From contig OZ240213.1 in assembly GCA_965197555.1 (NCBI GenBank), positions 1,798,001 to 1,862,000 on the forward strand: a stretch of 64,000 bases of DNA, given 5' to 3'. The stretch comes from G965197555 sp965197555. GTDB lineage: Bacteria; Chloroflexota; Dehalococcoidia; Lucifugimonadales; UBA3495. This document shows positions 44,007 to 53,110 of this stretch, piece by piece. Both the position numbers and the translations under genes were made by a program. Under the pieces are notes generated by a model. That model had not been told where the DNA came from. It saw only the letters and a program-made list of their open reading frames with translations, and made no database searches. Each line of letters begins with the position of its first letter. Positions within the stretch are counted from its first letter, which is position 1.

Positions 44007-44828
44007 TTGACGTATTCCCGATCTCGAAAGGCCCTGGGCCAGCATTTCCTATCGGATCAACGGGTGCTCAGCCGCATCGTGGCTGCGGCCGAGATAGGCC
44101 ATGGCGACCGGGTCGTGGAGATTGGGCCGGGTAGGGGGAGCCTAACCGGCCTGATGATAAAACGCGGGGCCAAAGTGGTCGCGGTGGAGCTTGACCCCAC
44201 TTTGGCGGCCTCGCTCCCCTCTAGGTTGGGCGACCCCGAGAATTTGACTGTAATACAAGCCGACGCTCGTTTCGTCGAACCCGAGTCATTGGTAGAAGAC
44301 CGGGAGCCCTTCAAAGTGGTTGGCAACCTGCCATATTATGCTGCCAACCCGATAGTCCGCATTTTTCTTGAGGCCTCTTTCAAACCCCAGCTCATGGTGG
44401 TGATGGTACAGGAGGAGGTAGCCAAGAACATGGCGGCGGCCCCTGGAAGTATGGGTCTGCTATCGGTGGCGACCCAGTACTACGCGGCGCCGAAATTGGT
44501 GTGTACAGTACCTGCAAGGGCATTTCGGCCGCCTCCCAAGGTCAATTCCGCGGTGGTACGTTTGGACATCCGGCAAAAGCCGGCGGTAGATGTGGGGGAC
44601 GAGGGGGGCTTCTTTCGATTGGTGCGGGCCGGATTTTCCGCACCACGCAAGCAACTTCGTAACTCTTTGGCCCAAGGGCTTACGGCCCCACCGCCGTTGG
44701 TCACTCAACTATGCGACCGCGTGTCCATAGATGGGTCCAGGAGGCCTGCGACCCTGACCCTGGATGAATGGGCTCGTATGTTCCAGGCCTGGGAAGAGGA
44801 AGAGATTGCGCGTTCAGGCCTACGCTAA
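44007..44828 (+). CDS. rsmA: 16S rRNA dimethyladenosine transferase
   Basis: 273 residues from a TTG. KALGQHFLSDQRVLSRI, SAM motif I VVEIGPGRGSLT (36-47), acidic VELDPTLA, IQADARFV and catalytic NLPYY (107-111) are RsmA/KsgA signatures. It dimethylates two adjacent adenosines near the 3' end of 16S rRNA. The following ispE gene starts 23 bp inside its 3' end, and the rsmA-ispE pairing is common in bacteria. Confidence 0.95.
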   Translation: MTYSRSRKALGQHFLSDQRVLSRIVAAAEIGHGDRVVEIGPGRGSLTGLMIKRGAKVVAVELDPTLAASLPSRLGDPENLTVIQADARFVEPESLVEDREPFKVVGNLPYYAANPIVRIFLEASFKPQLMVVMVQEEVAKNMAAAPGSMGLLSVATQYYAAPKLVCTVPARAFRPPPKVNSAVVRLDIRQKPAVDVGDEGGFFRLVRAGFSAPRKQLRNSLAQGLTAPPPLVTQLCDRVSIDGSRRPATLTLDEWARMFQAWEEEEIARSGLR

Positions 44829-45732
44829 GCTGAACCTGACTCTGGAAATCCTGGGCCGACGCGACGATGGGTTCCACGAGATTAGGACGATTCTCCAGGC
44901 AATTGACCTATGCGACGACTTGGAGCTCTTACCCGCTGCCAGCTTGCAAGTTAGCTGCGACGACCCCTCCTTGGAGGGTGAGGCCAACTTGGTCTGGGAG
45001 GCCGCAAGGAGCCTCTCCCGGACCTACGGCATCTGTCCAGCCGTGTCGATCAATATTCGCAAGCGGATTCCTGTGGCGATGGGGCTTGGTGGAGGGAGCA
45101 GTGACGCAGCGTCGGCCCTGTTGGCTCTGAACCAGTACTGGCGTCTTGGTCTAGCTGTATCTGACCTGGCAAAGGTTGGGGCAACCTTGGGATCAGACGT
45201 ACCATTTTTCCTATGGGGCGGCACCGGCTTGGCCGAAGGCAGGGGTGAGGAGATTACACCTCTGGCACCGACGCCACAGATGCAAGCGATTCTAGTGTGC
45301 CCACCGGTCTTCGTTAACCGCAAGACAGCGGCCATGTATTCGCATATCTCTGCCGATCAATACGGTACTGGGGAATCTACATCGCGGATGTTAGAGGCCT
45401 TGGAGCAGGGGAACTTTGACTCGAGTTTGGTTTCTAACGTGTTCCAGGAGGTCGCGCCGAAGGTCTTCCCGGAGCTGGAGGTATATCAACGGGCGCTGAC
45501 GGCCTGTACGGACGCTGGCTTCATTTTGACAGGGGCTGGACCGGCATTATATTCAATCCCAACCAACAAAACAGGCCCAACCAACAAAACAGGCCCGACC
45601 AACAAAACAGAATATGAAAGGGTTGCTGCGGCCTTGCGGCCCCTAGGGGCGCAGGTATACCTTGTGAATACAGTAACAAAGGCACCACAAGTGACTCCCG
45701 CGGCTGATGCCGGGGGGGCCGGAGTAGGGTAG
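44806..45732 (+). CDS. ispE: 4-diphosphocytidyl-2-C-methyl-D-erythritol kinase
   Basis: 308 residues from the TTG at 44806, which places AYAKLNLTLEILGRRDDGFH at the expected N terminus; an earlier ATG would add unconserved residues. GHMP motif 2 PVAMGLGGGSSDAASALLAL binds ATP phosphates, and ILTGAGPALYSI is a variant of the C-terminal GSGSA motif 3. It phosphorylates CDP-ME in the MEP isoprenoid pathway. An 18-bp in-frame triplication (NKTGPT units) is inserted just after motif 3, in a surface loop by position. Confidence 0.93.
   Translation: MRVQAYAKLNLTLEILGRRDDGFHEIRTILQAIDLCDDLELLPAASLQVSCDDPSLEGEANLVWEAARSLSRTYGICPAVSINIRKRIPVAMGLGGGSSDAASALLALNQYWRLGLAVSDLAKVGATLGSDVPFFLWGGTGLAEGRGEEITPLAPTPQMQAILVCPPVFVNRKTAAMYSHISADQYGTGESTSRMLEALEQGNFDSSLVSNVFQEVAPKVFPELEVYQRALTACTDAGFILTGAGPALYSIPTNKTGPTNKTGPTNKTEYERVAAALRPLGAQVYLVNTVTKAPQVTPAADAGGAGVG
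45559..45612 (+). repeat. Three tandem 18-bp units inside ispE
   Basis: ACCAACAAAACAGGCCCA-type unit repeated three times, encoding TNKTGP. In frame, so length changes by slippage would keep the reading frame. Confidence 0.9.
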
Positions 45733-45735
45733 GCG

Positions 45736-46635
45736 ATGGGCGTACTGGCCACAATCGAAATAGGGATGAACCCAAATATTATTGATACCGGGAGGGTGGT
45801 CCTTTCGTGGCACGGGCTAATGACGTTTGTGGCGGTAGTTGTAGCGGTCTATCTGGTAGCCAGGTGGGGTAGTCGGGAAGGGTTTGTCAAAGACCCGATT
45901 TATTCCGTAACGGTGTGGGCGATCATTGGAGGAGTCATTGGTGCCCGGGCATTGCACGTAATCGACTTCTGGAACGAAATATATCAGCATGACTGGGAGC
46001 GGATCTTCCGTTTGTGGGAGGGTGGCATAGCGATATACGGTGCGATCCTGGGCGGATTCGTTGGCGGCGCCCTCTTCATGATGATCAGGAACTCCAATTG
46101 GTTCCTGGCTCTCTGGGGCCGGTACTTGCCGTTCCTTGGACCTGCCACCCCTGCTGAATTTCCCTCCATGGGCCGGTTGGCGGACATCACCGCACCGGCG
46201 CTGCTGGTCGCAATGGCCATCGGCAGAATCGGTGACATAATAAATGGGGAGCACTTCGCCCATGCAACCGGTCTACCCTGGGGGGTCATTTATTCCCATC
46301 CGGCGAGCCCCGGTATGGTGCGACCGGCTTCTCATCCAGCGGTGGCCTACGAGTTGCTATTTGACTTGGTGCTCTTGGGCCTATTGTGGCCTCTGCGGAA
46401 CCGGCTTCGGCCCCATGGAATGTTCTTTGCTCTGTACCTAGGGACTTATTCGGTGGGACGGTTCTTCCTCAGCTTCCTACGGGTTGAATTCAATACCTAC
46501 TTCGGCGGTTTAAACGAGGCACAGATAGTCGCTTTGATTGTGATCGTAGTAACCGTTCCTCTGCTGGTGTACAAAGCCCAACTGGTGCAAGGGGCTCCTA
46601 GCCAAGCCGCGGGGCGGGCCTCCCGGCGAACCTAG
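45736..46635 (+). CDS. lgt: Prolipoprotein diacylglyceryl transferase
   Basis: 299 residues, about seven membrane segments. WHGLMTFVAV (first helix), GARALHVIDFW, GGIAIYGAILGG, the Lgt signature IGRIGDIINGEHF, HPAVAYELLFDL with the conserved His, and VGRFFLSFLRVE are all Lgt landmarks. It transfers diacylglycerol to the lipobox Cys of prelipoproteins, such as the carbonic anhydrase in this window. It follows ispE by 3 bp and ends the rsmA-ispE-lgt run. Confidence 0.93.
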   Translation: MGVLATIEIGMNPNIIDTGRVVLSWHGLMTFVAVVVAVYLVARWGSREGFVKDPIYSVTVWAIIGGVIGARALHVIDFWNEIYQHDWERIFRLWEGGIAIYGAILGGFVGGALFMMIRNSNWFLALWGRYLPFLGPATPAEFPSMGRLADITAPALLVAMAIGRIGDIINGEHFAHATGLPWGVIYSHPASPGMVRPASHPAVAYELLFDLVLLGLLWPLRNRLRPHGMFFALYLGTYSVGRFFLSFLRVEFNTYFGGLNEAQIVALIVIVVTVPLLVYKAQLVQGAPSQAAGRASRRT

Positions 46636-46763
46636 GATCCGCCAAGAGTGGTAGGGGATTGTAACAATGCCGGTCCTTTGCGGGTGAGGTGCTCTTTATC
46701 ACTCCGCAACTAACGGGGCAGGCCGGAGGCGGCGTAGCGGGATGAGGGGGCTTGCCGGAGCTG

Positions 46764-48017
46764 TTAACCGGCTCTGTTTGGGTTTGCAAATACCAGCACA
46801 GAGTTGTGGCCGCCGAAACCAAAGGAATTGCTCATCGCGAAGTCAACCGGCCTATGTCTAGCTTGGTTGGGTGTGTAGTCCAAGTCGCAGTCGGAGTCGG
46901 GCTCCTGCAGGTTGATGGTCGGGGGTATGATTCCGTTCTGCATTGACAGAATGCAGATGGCTGCTTCCAAGGAGCCGCCGGAGCCCAACAAGTGACCGGT
47001 CATGGACTTGCTGGAACTTATGGCCACATGGTAGGCGTCTTCCCCCATGGCCAGTTTGATGGCCTTGGTCTCCTGGCGGTCATTGAGCGGAGTGGAAGTA
47101 CCGTGAGCGTTCAAGTAGTCGATCTTAGAGGGTTCTAAACCGGAGGATTCCAGAGCAATCTTGATCGCGGTGGCAGCGCTCTGTCCTGCCGGAGCCGGCT
47201 CGGTCAAATGGTGGGCGTCGGAAGTTGCGCCATAGCCAAGAACCTCAGCGAGGGCAGGTACGCCCCTGCGGTTGGCGCTAACTTCGCTTTCCAACGCGAG
47301 CACGGCGGCCCCCTCACCTATGACGAAGCCGTCCCGTTGGGCATCGAAGGGGCGGCTGGCCTTCTTTGGGTCCTCATTGAACCTGGAGAGAGCTCGTAAG
47401 GAATTGAATCCGGCTACAGCGATGGGGTAGATAGGAGCTTCACTGCCCCCGGCCAAGACCACGTCCTCTTGCCCTCGCCGCACCATTTCCCATGCCATCC
47501 CCAGAGCATCGGCGCCACTCGAACAAGACGATACCAGGCAAAAATTGGGTCCCATGGAGCCGGTCACCATGGATACCTGGGCTGAGGCCATATCCCCCAG
47601 CATCATCGGAATCAAGAAGGGACTGACTCGCTTTGGCCCTCTTTCAGTGAGGACTTGGAACTGTTCCGACAGGGTTATGATGCCGCCGATGCCGCTGCCG
47701 ATGATGACTCCGACTTTGTAAGGGTCCAGCCCGTTCAGTTTAAGCTGGGCTTGGCTACTGGCCTCTTGGGCTGCGACGGCGGCAAACTGAGCAAAGCGGT
47801 CCATGCGCCGCGCCGCCTTTCGATCCAAGTAATTCTCCGGGTCGAACCCTTTGACTTCGGCAGCGAACCTGGTATCGAAGCCCTCGGTATCAAAGGCAGA
47901 TATGAAGTCGACCCCAGAGCGGCCTTCGACGATTCCCTGCCAGGTTGACTGGGTATCCAGGCCCAAGGGGCTAACTATACCGATCCCGGTGACGAATACT
48001 CGGTTTAATCCACTCAT
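46764..48017 (-). CDS. fabF: Beta-ketoacyl-ACP synthase II (first paralog)
   Basis: 417 residues of thiolase fold: VFVTGIGIVSPLGLD start, active Cys165 in LVSSCSSGADA, His in YLNAHGTSTPLND, Lys/His in SKSMTGHLLG and the C-terminal NSFGFGGHNSVL. It condenses malonyl-ACP with acyl-ACP in fatty acid elongation. The elbow SSCSSG differs from the usual TACASG but keeps the nucleophile. A hairpin terminator separates it from the radical SAM gene upstream. A second FabF paralog is 6.5 kb away. Confidence 0.93.
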   Translation of the reverse strand: MSGLNRVFVTGIGIVSPLGLDTQSTWQGIVEGRSGVDFISAFDTEGFDTRFAAEVKGFDPENYLDRKAARRMDRFAQFAAVAAQEASSQAQLKLNGLDPYKVGVIIGSGIGGIITLSEQFQVLTERGPKRVSPFLIPMMLGDMASAQVSMVTGSMGPNFCLVSSCSSGADALGMAWEMVRRGQEDVVLAGGSEAPIYPIAVAGFNSLRALSRFNEDPKKASRPFDAQRDGFVIGEGAAVLALESEVSANRRGVPALAEVLGYGATSDAHHLTEPAPAGQSAATAIKIALESSGLEPSKIDYLNAHGTSTPLNDRQETKAIKLAMGEDAYHVAISSSKSMTGHLLGSGGSLEAAICILSMQNGIIPPTINLQEPDSDCDLDYTPNQARHRPVDFAMSNSFGFGGHNSVLVFANPNRAG

Positions 48018-48034
48018 TGTGCCTGCTTAAGAAT

Positions 48035-48063
48035 AGACCCTCACGGAGCATTTGTGAGGGTCT
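48035..48063 (-). terminator. Hairpin terminator upstream of fabF
   Basis: Perfect 10-bp stem AGACCCTCAC/GTGAGGGTCT with a 9-nt loop; on the minus strand it is followed by ATTCTT, a weak U-tract. It lies just past the radical SAM gene and before fabF, so it probably ends the upstream transcript. Confidence 0.65.
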
Positions 48064-48113
48064 TTCGAGTTAAGGAGCCTGCCACCTACAGTCAGCCGGA
48101 GATAAGCAGGTCT

Positions 48114-49913
48114 TTAATCAGATTCAGTTCTTGCGGTGTTGCGGTTTGTTGATTCTGTAACGACTCGGTTTAACATATCATTGAGCTCGTTGATGCGTCC
48201 TGTTATCGATGCGGCTAGCTCGGTCCGGCCGGAGCTGACGGGGTCAGATAGGGCTTTCAGGGACTCCGTTAACTCGTTGAGTCCAGTCCCAATATTATCC
48301 GCCATCTCTCTTCGAGCATTAGCCAGGGGTTGGGATACGGCTCGGAGGGTCTCGACCAGCTCGCCTACTCTCTGGGAGATATTGTCACCGAACTCCCTGC
48401 CCGCCAAGGACAATGGATCGGACCAAGCCCTGAGGGTTTCGGTGGCTTCGGTCATACGAGCAGCAATGGAGTCACTGAGGTCCCGAGAGGTTGTAGCCAG
48501 GCGCAATCGATAGGTCCGAAGCATCCTGAAGACACGGCCATACAGGTCGTCTACCGGGGTGAGTCTTGCCGAATAGCGGTCAAAAATTTCCTGGCTTTCC
48601 CGCATCGACCATCTTTCGTCTTGGTGGACGAGCTGGCGGCCCGTATAGAGATGGTACGGCCGCATCCGGCCAGGTTCCAGTACATCACCGTTTTCATCCA
48701 GAGGTATCAGTGTGTCCCAATTTGAGGTGGCCGGGAGAGGGGTGAGGAAATTCACAGTCTGGTACCTGCTGATCTGGGTGACCCAGTCGGCCAAGTCCAT
48801 AATGCTTTCTTCGGTATCATAGGGCAAACCGATGATGGTCATGGCCACCACCGAAAATCCCATTTCGTTCAGGGTAGCCATGTCGGTGTGCACTTGGCCG
48901 GGTTCCTGACGCTTCCGGACCAGTTTCAGGTTTTCCGCGTTGTCCGACTCCACGCCGACGTACATCATTTTGATGTTGGCGTCTTGCATGGCTTGGGCCA
49001 ACTCCAAGTCCTGGCCCACCTCAGCCCTAGCCTGGCAGATCAAGAACATATCTTTGGTGTGGTTAGACCATTCTTTGAGTCTGGAAAGCCGTTCGTCGCG
49101 GTACTTGACCGCGCGGAGGGGTGGCGGGTGGAGGTCATCGGAAACGAAGACTTGGAATCTGCCGTTTCGAGAAACATGGATCAGGCCGTCTTCCGCCAAC
49201 TCCCTAAGTTGGTTCAAGCGCTTAATCTCAGTCTCGCGGGAGACCATCCGGTAACCCAAAAACTGCTGTATAACCTGGCAGTAGGTGCATTTTTCGGTGC
49301 AGCCGCGGATGGTTTCCATTACGCCGCCCACCATCGGGTTGGCAGGAGTAAGGTCTTTGATGGACCTGAAGTCGGGCAACTCCACAAAATCAGGAGCAAC
49401 CAGCCCAACACGTTTGGTCTGGACTATGTGTCCTTCTCGTTGGTAGCTAATTCCAGGGACCCGGTCAAGATAAGGGTCCCGCTGCGAGACTCCGTGGGTG
49501 AGAAGGACGTCACAAAGGCTGCCAATGATGTCCTCCCCTTCCCGTTGTACGATCACGTCGAAGTTGCCATAGGTGAAGGCCTCTTCGGGCAGCGGGCTCA
49601 TCTGAGGGCCGCCACCTATGGTGATTATCTCGGGATGGAACTGTTTGGCCAACCTGGCGACCTGGTAGGCCCTGGGTGCCTCGTTAATCAGGGCGGTGAC
49701 CATAAATATGTCGACGCCCTCGAGGTCCTTATCCGGGTCAATGAGGCCGCTTCTGTCCTCGAACCATATCTCCCGGTCGTAAAGGAAGGGGCCCTTCCAT
49801 TGGGCCAAAGCTCCGGACAGAAATAACATTCCTTGACGGGGAATAGCAACGTATTCGAAATTCCCACCGGCTGAGGCTGGCTGAAACAGCACCACCCTCT
49901 TTACTCTAGACAT
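48114..49913 (-). CDS. B12-binding-type radical SAM protein with C-terminal 29-residue repeats
   Basis: 599 residues. Residues 1-140 form a cobalamin-binding-like Rossmann domain (ITIGGGPQMSPLPEEAF); residues 195-440 the radical SAM barrel with cluster ligands C205, C209, C212 (RGCTEKCTYC) and a YVGVESDNAENL strand. The last 125 residues contain four repeats of about 29 residues (DxI..R..E..E.LRA.S.PL), strongly amphipathic helices not usual for this family and possibly membrane- or lipid-binding. Substrate unknown; relatives modify lipids, tetrapyrroles or secondary metabolites. It is a single-gene unit. Confidence 0.85.
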   Translation of the reverse strand: MSRVKRVVLFQPASAGGNFEYVAIPRQGMLFLSGALAQWKGPFLYDREIWFEDRSGLIDPDKDLEGVDIFMVTALINEAPRAYQVARLAKQFHPEIITIGGGPQMSPLPEEAFTYGNFDVIVQREGEDIIGSLCDVLLTHGVSQRDPYLDRVPGISYQREGHIVQTKRVGLVAPDFVELPDFRSIKDLTPANPMVGGVMETIRGCTEKCTYCQVIQQFLGYRMVSRETEIKRLNQLRELAEDGLIHVSRNGRFQVFVSDDLHPPPLRAVKYRDERLSRLKEWSNHTKDMFLICQARAEVGQDLELAQAMQDANIKMMYVGVESDNAENLKLVRKRQEPGQVHTDMATLNEMGFSVVAMTIIGLPYDTEESIMDLADWVTQISRYQTVNFLTPLPATSNWDTLIPLDENGDVLEPGRMRPYHLYTGRQLVHQDERWSMRESQEIFDRYSARLTPVDDLYGRVFRMLRTYRLRLATTSRDLSDSIAARMTEATETLRAWSDPLSLAGREFGDNISQRVGELVETLRAVSQPLANARREMADNIGTGLNELTESLKALSDPVSSGRTELAASITGRINELNDMLNRVVTESTNRNTARTESD

Positions 49914-50154
49914 CTCGTCTCCTATTCATTGTCCCGGTCCCAGTTACGACCTCAGCGCCCAACGTCTCGTTTTGCGCCCCTGTAGCTACCTCTTTGACCA
50001 TTATACCGTATGAGTTAACGTAACACTAAGCATTTCTTGGTCCCGGAGATGCACATTTTCGGAATGGGGAGATGAACATCTGGGAATTCTTTTGCTGGGA
50101 CCGGGGGTTGCTCTTTAATTCTAAACCACTTCTTGGGTAGGTCAATGATTGGGC

Positions 50155-50290
50155 CTTTCTGGATTCCCGCGAAAGCAGGAATGACAGATGGGGGAGTTGG
50201 GGTCTTGGGATGGGTGGCATTCTGGATTCCAGCCCCCGATCGAGCCGGGGGCAGGCTCTGCGCTGGAATGACGGGAGGGGGTGGGAATGA
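50155..50290. repeat. REP-like units
   Basis: GGATTCCCGCGAAAGCAGGA followed by ATGACAG, then the GATCGAGCCGGGGGCAGGCTC palindrome unit. The rest of 49914-50319 holds no gene. Confidence 0.75.
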
Positions 50291-50319
50291 CGGTGTGCCT
50301 AACCCGGCTCCGGGACCCC

Positions 50320-51270
50320 TTACCCGTACCGCTCCCGGAAATGGGGGACGATTTCCTGGGCGATGGTGTCCAGGTGACGCTGCCGGTCTTCCGGGTAGCA
50401 AGAGATGCTGAAGATAATGTGCCTGGCTCCAGCGTCTACATATTCCTGTAGTCGTTCGATGCATGCGTCAACGGGGCCCAATAGGCAATATCTTTTTACG
50501 ATACTTAGGAATTCGCCACCGTAGAGATATTGGCCACCCAGGGTTTCGGCGGCAACTACTGCGGCTTCTTCAACGGTAGGATACATCGTGATGTAGGGGA
50601 AGAATGCCCAATCGAAGTCATCCAAGTCGCGGCCGGACTCCTCTGCGACCTGATTGATTTTGGCCATACTGCTTCGATAGCGGTCCGGGTCGTAAAAGTA
50701 GGGCATCCATCCTTCGCCGTATTTGGCAGCCCTCACCATAGCCGCATCCCTCCGTCCGGATACCCAGACCGGAGGGTGAGGCTGCTGGGCTGGCAAGGGG
50801 TTAATCATCACATTGCTGAGCTGGAAATGTCTTCCGCTGTAAGTAACCTGCTCGCCCTTCCATAGCTGCCGCACCACTGCCAGGCATTCGTTGGTGCGGC
50901 GGCCCCGCTGCTTAACATCAAGACCAGCGGCTTGGAATTCTACGGGGAACTCCCCACCAACGCCGACACCCAGCGTCAAGCGTCCTCCGGAGGCTATGTC
51001 CAGACTGGCTGTCATCCGGGCCAATACCAATGGATGATAGAAGGGGACGAGTAAAATGGAGGACAGGAGGCGGATGTGGTCGGTGGCGCCGGCGGCTACG
51101 CCCAATATGGGCAGTGCCGCGTTGGTTGCTCCGGGTGGCTCCCCCCGCATGAAGTGCTCGCCCGCAGAAAAGTATTCGAAGCCCAGACGTTCCATCAATC
51201 TGGCTTCTCGCACAACTTCGGCAGCACCCAGCGTCATGCTGGCGCCAAAATGCAAATCAAGCTTAGGCAT
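50320..51270 (-). CDS. LLM-class flavin/F420-dependent oxidoreductase
   Basis: 316 residues from the ATG at 51270; in-frame codons as far as 51540 are unconserved. Luciferase-like TIM barrel: KLDLHFGASMTLGAAEVVRE, EARLMERLGFEYFSAGEHFM, ILLVPFYHPLVLARMTASLD, ASGGRLTLGVGVGGEFPVEF, PVWVSGRRDAAMVRAAKYGE and GWMPYFYDP. This class uses F420H2 or FMNH2; with the F420 biosynthesis genes 9 kb away, F420 is the likely cofactor (inference). Substrate unknown. Confidence 0.88.
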   Translation of the reverse strand: MPKLDLHFGASMTLGAAEVVREARLMERLGFEYFSAGEHFMRGEPPGATNAALPILGVAAGATDHIRLLSSILLVPFYHPLVLARMTASLDIASGGRLTLGVGVGGEFPVEFQAAGLDVKQRGRRTNECLAVVRQLWKGEQVTYSGRHFQLSNVMINPLPAQQPHPPVWVSGRRDAAMVRAAKYGEGWMPYFYDPDRYRSSMAKINQVAEESGRDLDDFDWAFFPYITMYPTVEEAAVVAAETLGGQYLYGGEFLSIVKRYCLLGPVDACIERLQEYVDAGARHIIFSISCYPEDRQRHLDTIAQEIVPHFRERYG

Positions 51271-51559
51271 TGTTACCTGAGATACGCCGTCAATTGCGTT
51301 TACCGACGGCATCGTCCTATTCCCGCTCATATTACAGGAAGCGCATTCCGACTTAAAGACAAAGCTCAGCCTTACATTGTTCCAAGAGCCGACGCCACGA
51401 TAGGATCTTGTTTCTGAGCCTGGCATTGGCCTGGGGGATGCGAGGGGGGTTATCTCTTTATGGTATGCTTCGGCCTCAGATAAACCATTGGACGCAGTCG
51501 CCCTGGTAGTCGAGAGCTGGAAGGAGGCGTTCGCTGTCACTGCCGGGAAAGCGGGAGTC

Positions 51560-51990
51560 TAGGCGTAGGCCTTGGGATGGGTGGCTCTGTGGATTCCCGC
51601 CTGCGCGGGAATGACGGATGGGGGGGTGGAGTCTTTGGATGGGTGGCTTTCTAGGTTCCTGCCTGCGCGGGAATGACGGAAGGGGGCGCTGGAGTGGCGG
51701 GTCGGGGCTGGTGGAGGCATCGGACAGGTGGCCCCCTGGATTCCCGCCTGCGCGGGAATGACGGACGGGGGCTGCTAGCCCCGGGGGAATGTTTGTGGCT
51801 CTGTGGATTCCCGCCTGCGCGGGAATGACGGATGGGGGGGTGGGGCCTTGGGATGGATGCCTCTCTTGGGATAGGTGGCTCTGTGGATTCCCGCCTGCGC
51901 GGGAATGACGGAAGGGGGGGTGGGGCCTTGGGATGGGTGGCTTTCTGGATTGCAGCCTGTGGGGGATTGACGGGTGGATAGCAGCGGGGG
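51560..51990. repeat. REP-like repeat cluster
   Basis: At least five copies of GGATTCCCGCCTGCGCGGGA followed by ATGACGG, linked by TTGGGATGGGTGGCT. No gene in 51541-52046. Confidence 0.8.
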
Positions 51991-52046
51991 CGTTGGGAGG
52001 CTGCTGAAGGACTGACCGTCGTTACAAACGCTTTGGGAGTATTTGA

Positions 52047-52997
52047 TTGCTGGTTTTGGTCACTGGCGCAACGGGCTTCTTGGGCCGGCGAGTAGTCCAG
52101 GAGTTACAGGAACGTCACCATGAGGTACGTTGTTTGGTCCACACTCCAGGCCGGGAGCGTATATTTCCGCCCCGTTCGGTGGATACGCACTACGGCAGTG
52201 TCTTGGACCCGGCTGCCTTGGCTGCGGCCTTTTACGACGTGGAGGCCGTGGTCCACCTGGTAGCAATAATTCGCCAGCACAAGGGCGCTACATTCCAAAG
52301 CATCAACCAACAAGGCGTGGCCAACGTTGTGGCCGCTGCCAGAAGTAGCAACGTCAAGCACTTCATACAGGTCAGTGCTATCGGTGCGACCAGGAATCAA
52401 GTCTATCGATACCTTTACAGCAAATGGCTGGGCGAGCAAGAAGTCATGAAGAGCGGCTTGCCGTTCACCATCTTTCGGCCGTCGATCATGTTCGGCCAAG
52501 GTGACGAATTCGTAAGCGTGTTAGCCGGTCTGGTCAGGTTGTTCCCACTGGTGCCGGTGATAGGTCCGGGCAAGAACCGGTTCCAACCGGTGGCGGTGGA
52601 AGATGTTGCTCGGTGCATTGGGGCGGCGGTGGACCGGGAGACTTTGAAGGGCAAGACCATCGAGATTGGAGGACCCGAGCAAATCAGCTATAACGACATC
52701 GTCGGAGCGGTGTCCCGTACCTTGGGGAAAAGGCGGGTTAGGGCCCATGTGCCGGTTTGGCTGATGTGGCCGATGGCGGCAGCGGCCCAAAAGCTGTTGC
52801 CGCGGCCCCCGTTGACCACGGACCAACTTCGAATGGTGAGCCTGCGAAACGTTGCGGAACGGAGGGCCGTGGAGGAAAATTTTGGGTTTACCCCACGCTC
52901 CCTCGAAGGTAACATAGACTTTGTGAAGTCAATTTCCTGGACGGATGGCCTTCGAATGGCCTTGGGCGCCATGCCGTCCCGTATTCGGGACCATTAG
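52047..52997 (+). CDS. NAD(P)-binding epimerase, NDUFA9/complex I-like subfamily
   Basis: 316 residues from a TTG: LVTGATGFLGRRVVQEL (Rossmann loop), VEAVVHLVAIIRQ, HFIQVSAIGA, YLYSKWLGEQEVMKSGLPFT (YxxxK), FRPSIMFGQGDEF, PVAVEDVARCIGAAVD. This is the atypical SDR group that includes NDUFA9 and bacterial sugar-nucleotide or quinone-related proteins. The substrate is unclear and the bacterial member need not belong to complex I. Single gene, followed by folC. Confidence 0.85.
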   Translation: MLVLVTGATGFLGRRVVQELQERHHEVRCLVHTPGRERIFPPRSVDTHYGSVLDPAALAAAFYDVEAVVHLVAIIRQHKGATFQSINQQGVANVVAAARSSNVKHFIQVSAIGATRNQVYRYLYSKWLGEQEVMKSGLPFTIFRPSIMFGQGDEFVSVLAGLVRLFPLVPVIGPGKNRFQPVAVEDVARCIGAAVDRETLKGKTIEIGGPEQISYNDIVGAVSRTLGKRRVRAHVPVWLMWPMAAAAQKLLPRPPLTTDQLRMVSLRNVAERRAVEENFGFTPRSLEGNIDFVKSISWTDGLRMALGAMPSRIRDH

Positions 52998-53110
52998 CTC
53001 GCTATCTTTGGGATGGGACGGAGGACTTTGACACGGGACTGGGACGGGGTCAATTGCACCCATGAGATTCACTGTGCCCGCAGGTCATAGGTAGTGGGTC
53101 ACCGGAGCTC

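Noticed and set aside
48888..49826. 312-codon plus-strand open frame
   Set aside because: Complementary shadow of the radical SAM gene, which has clear cluster motifs; the shadow has none.
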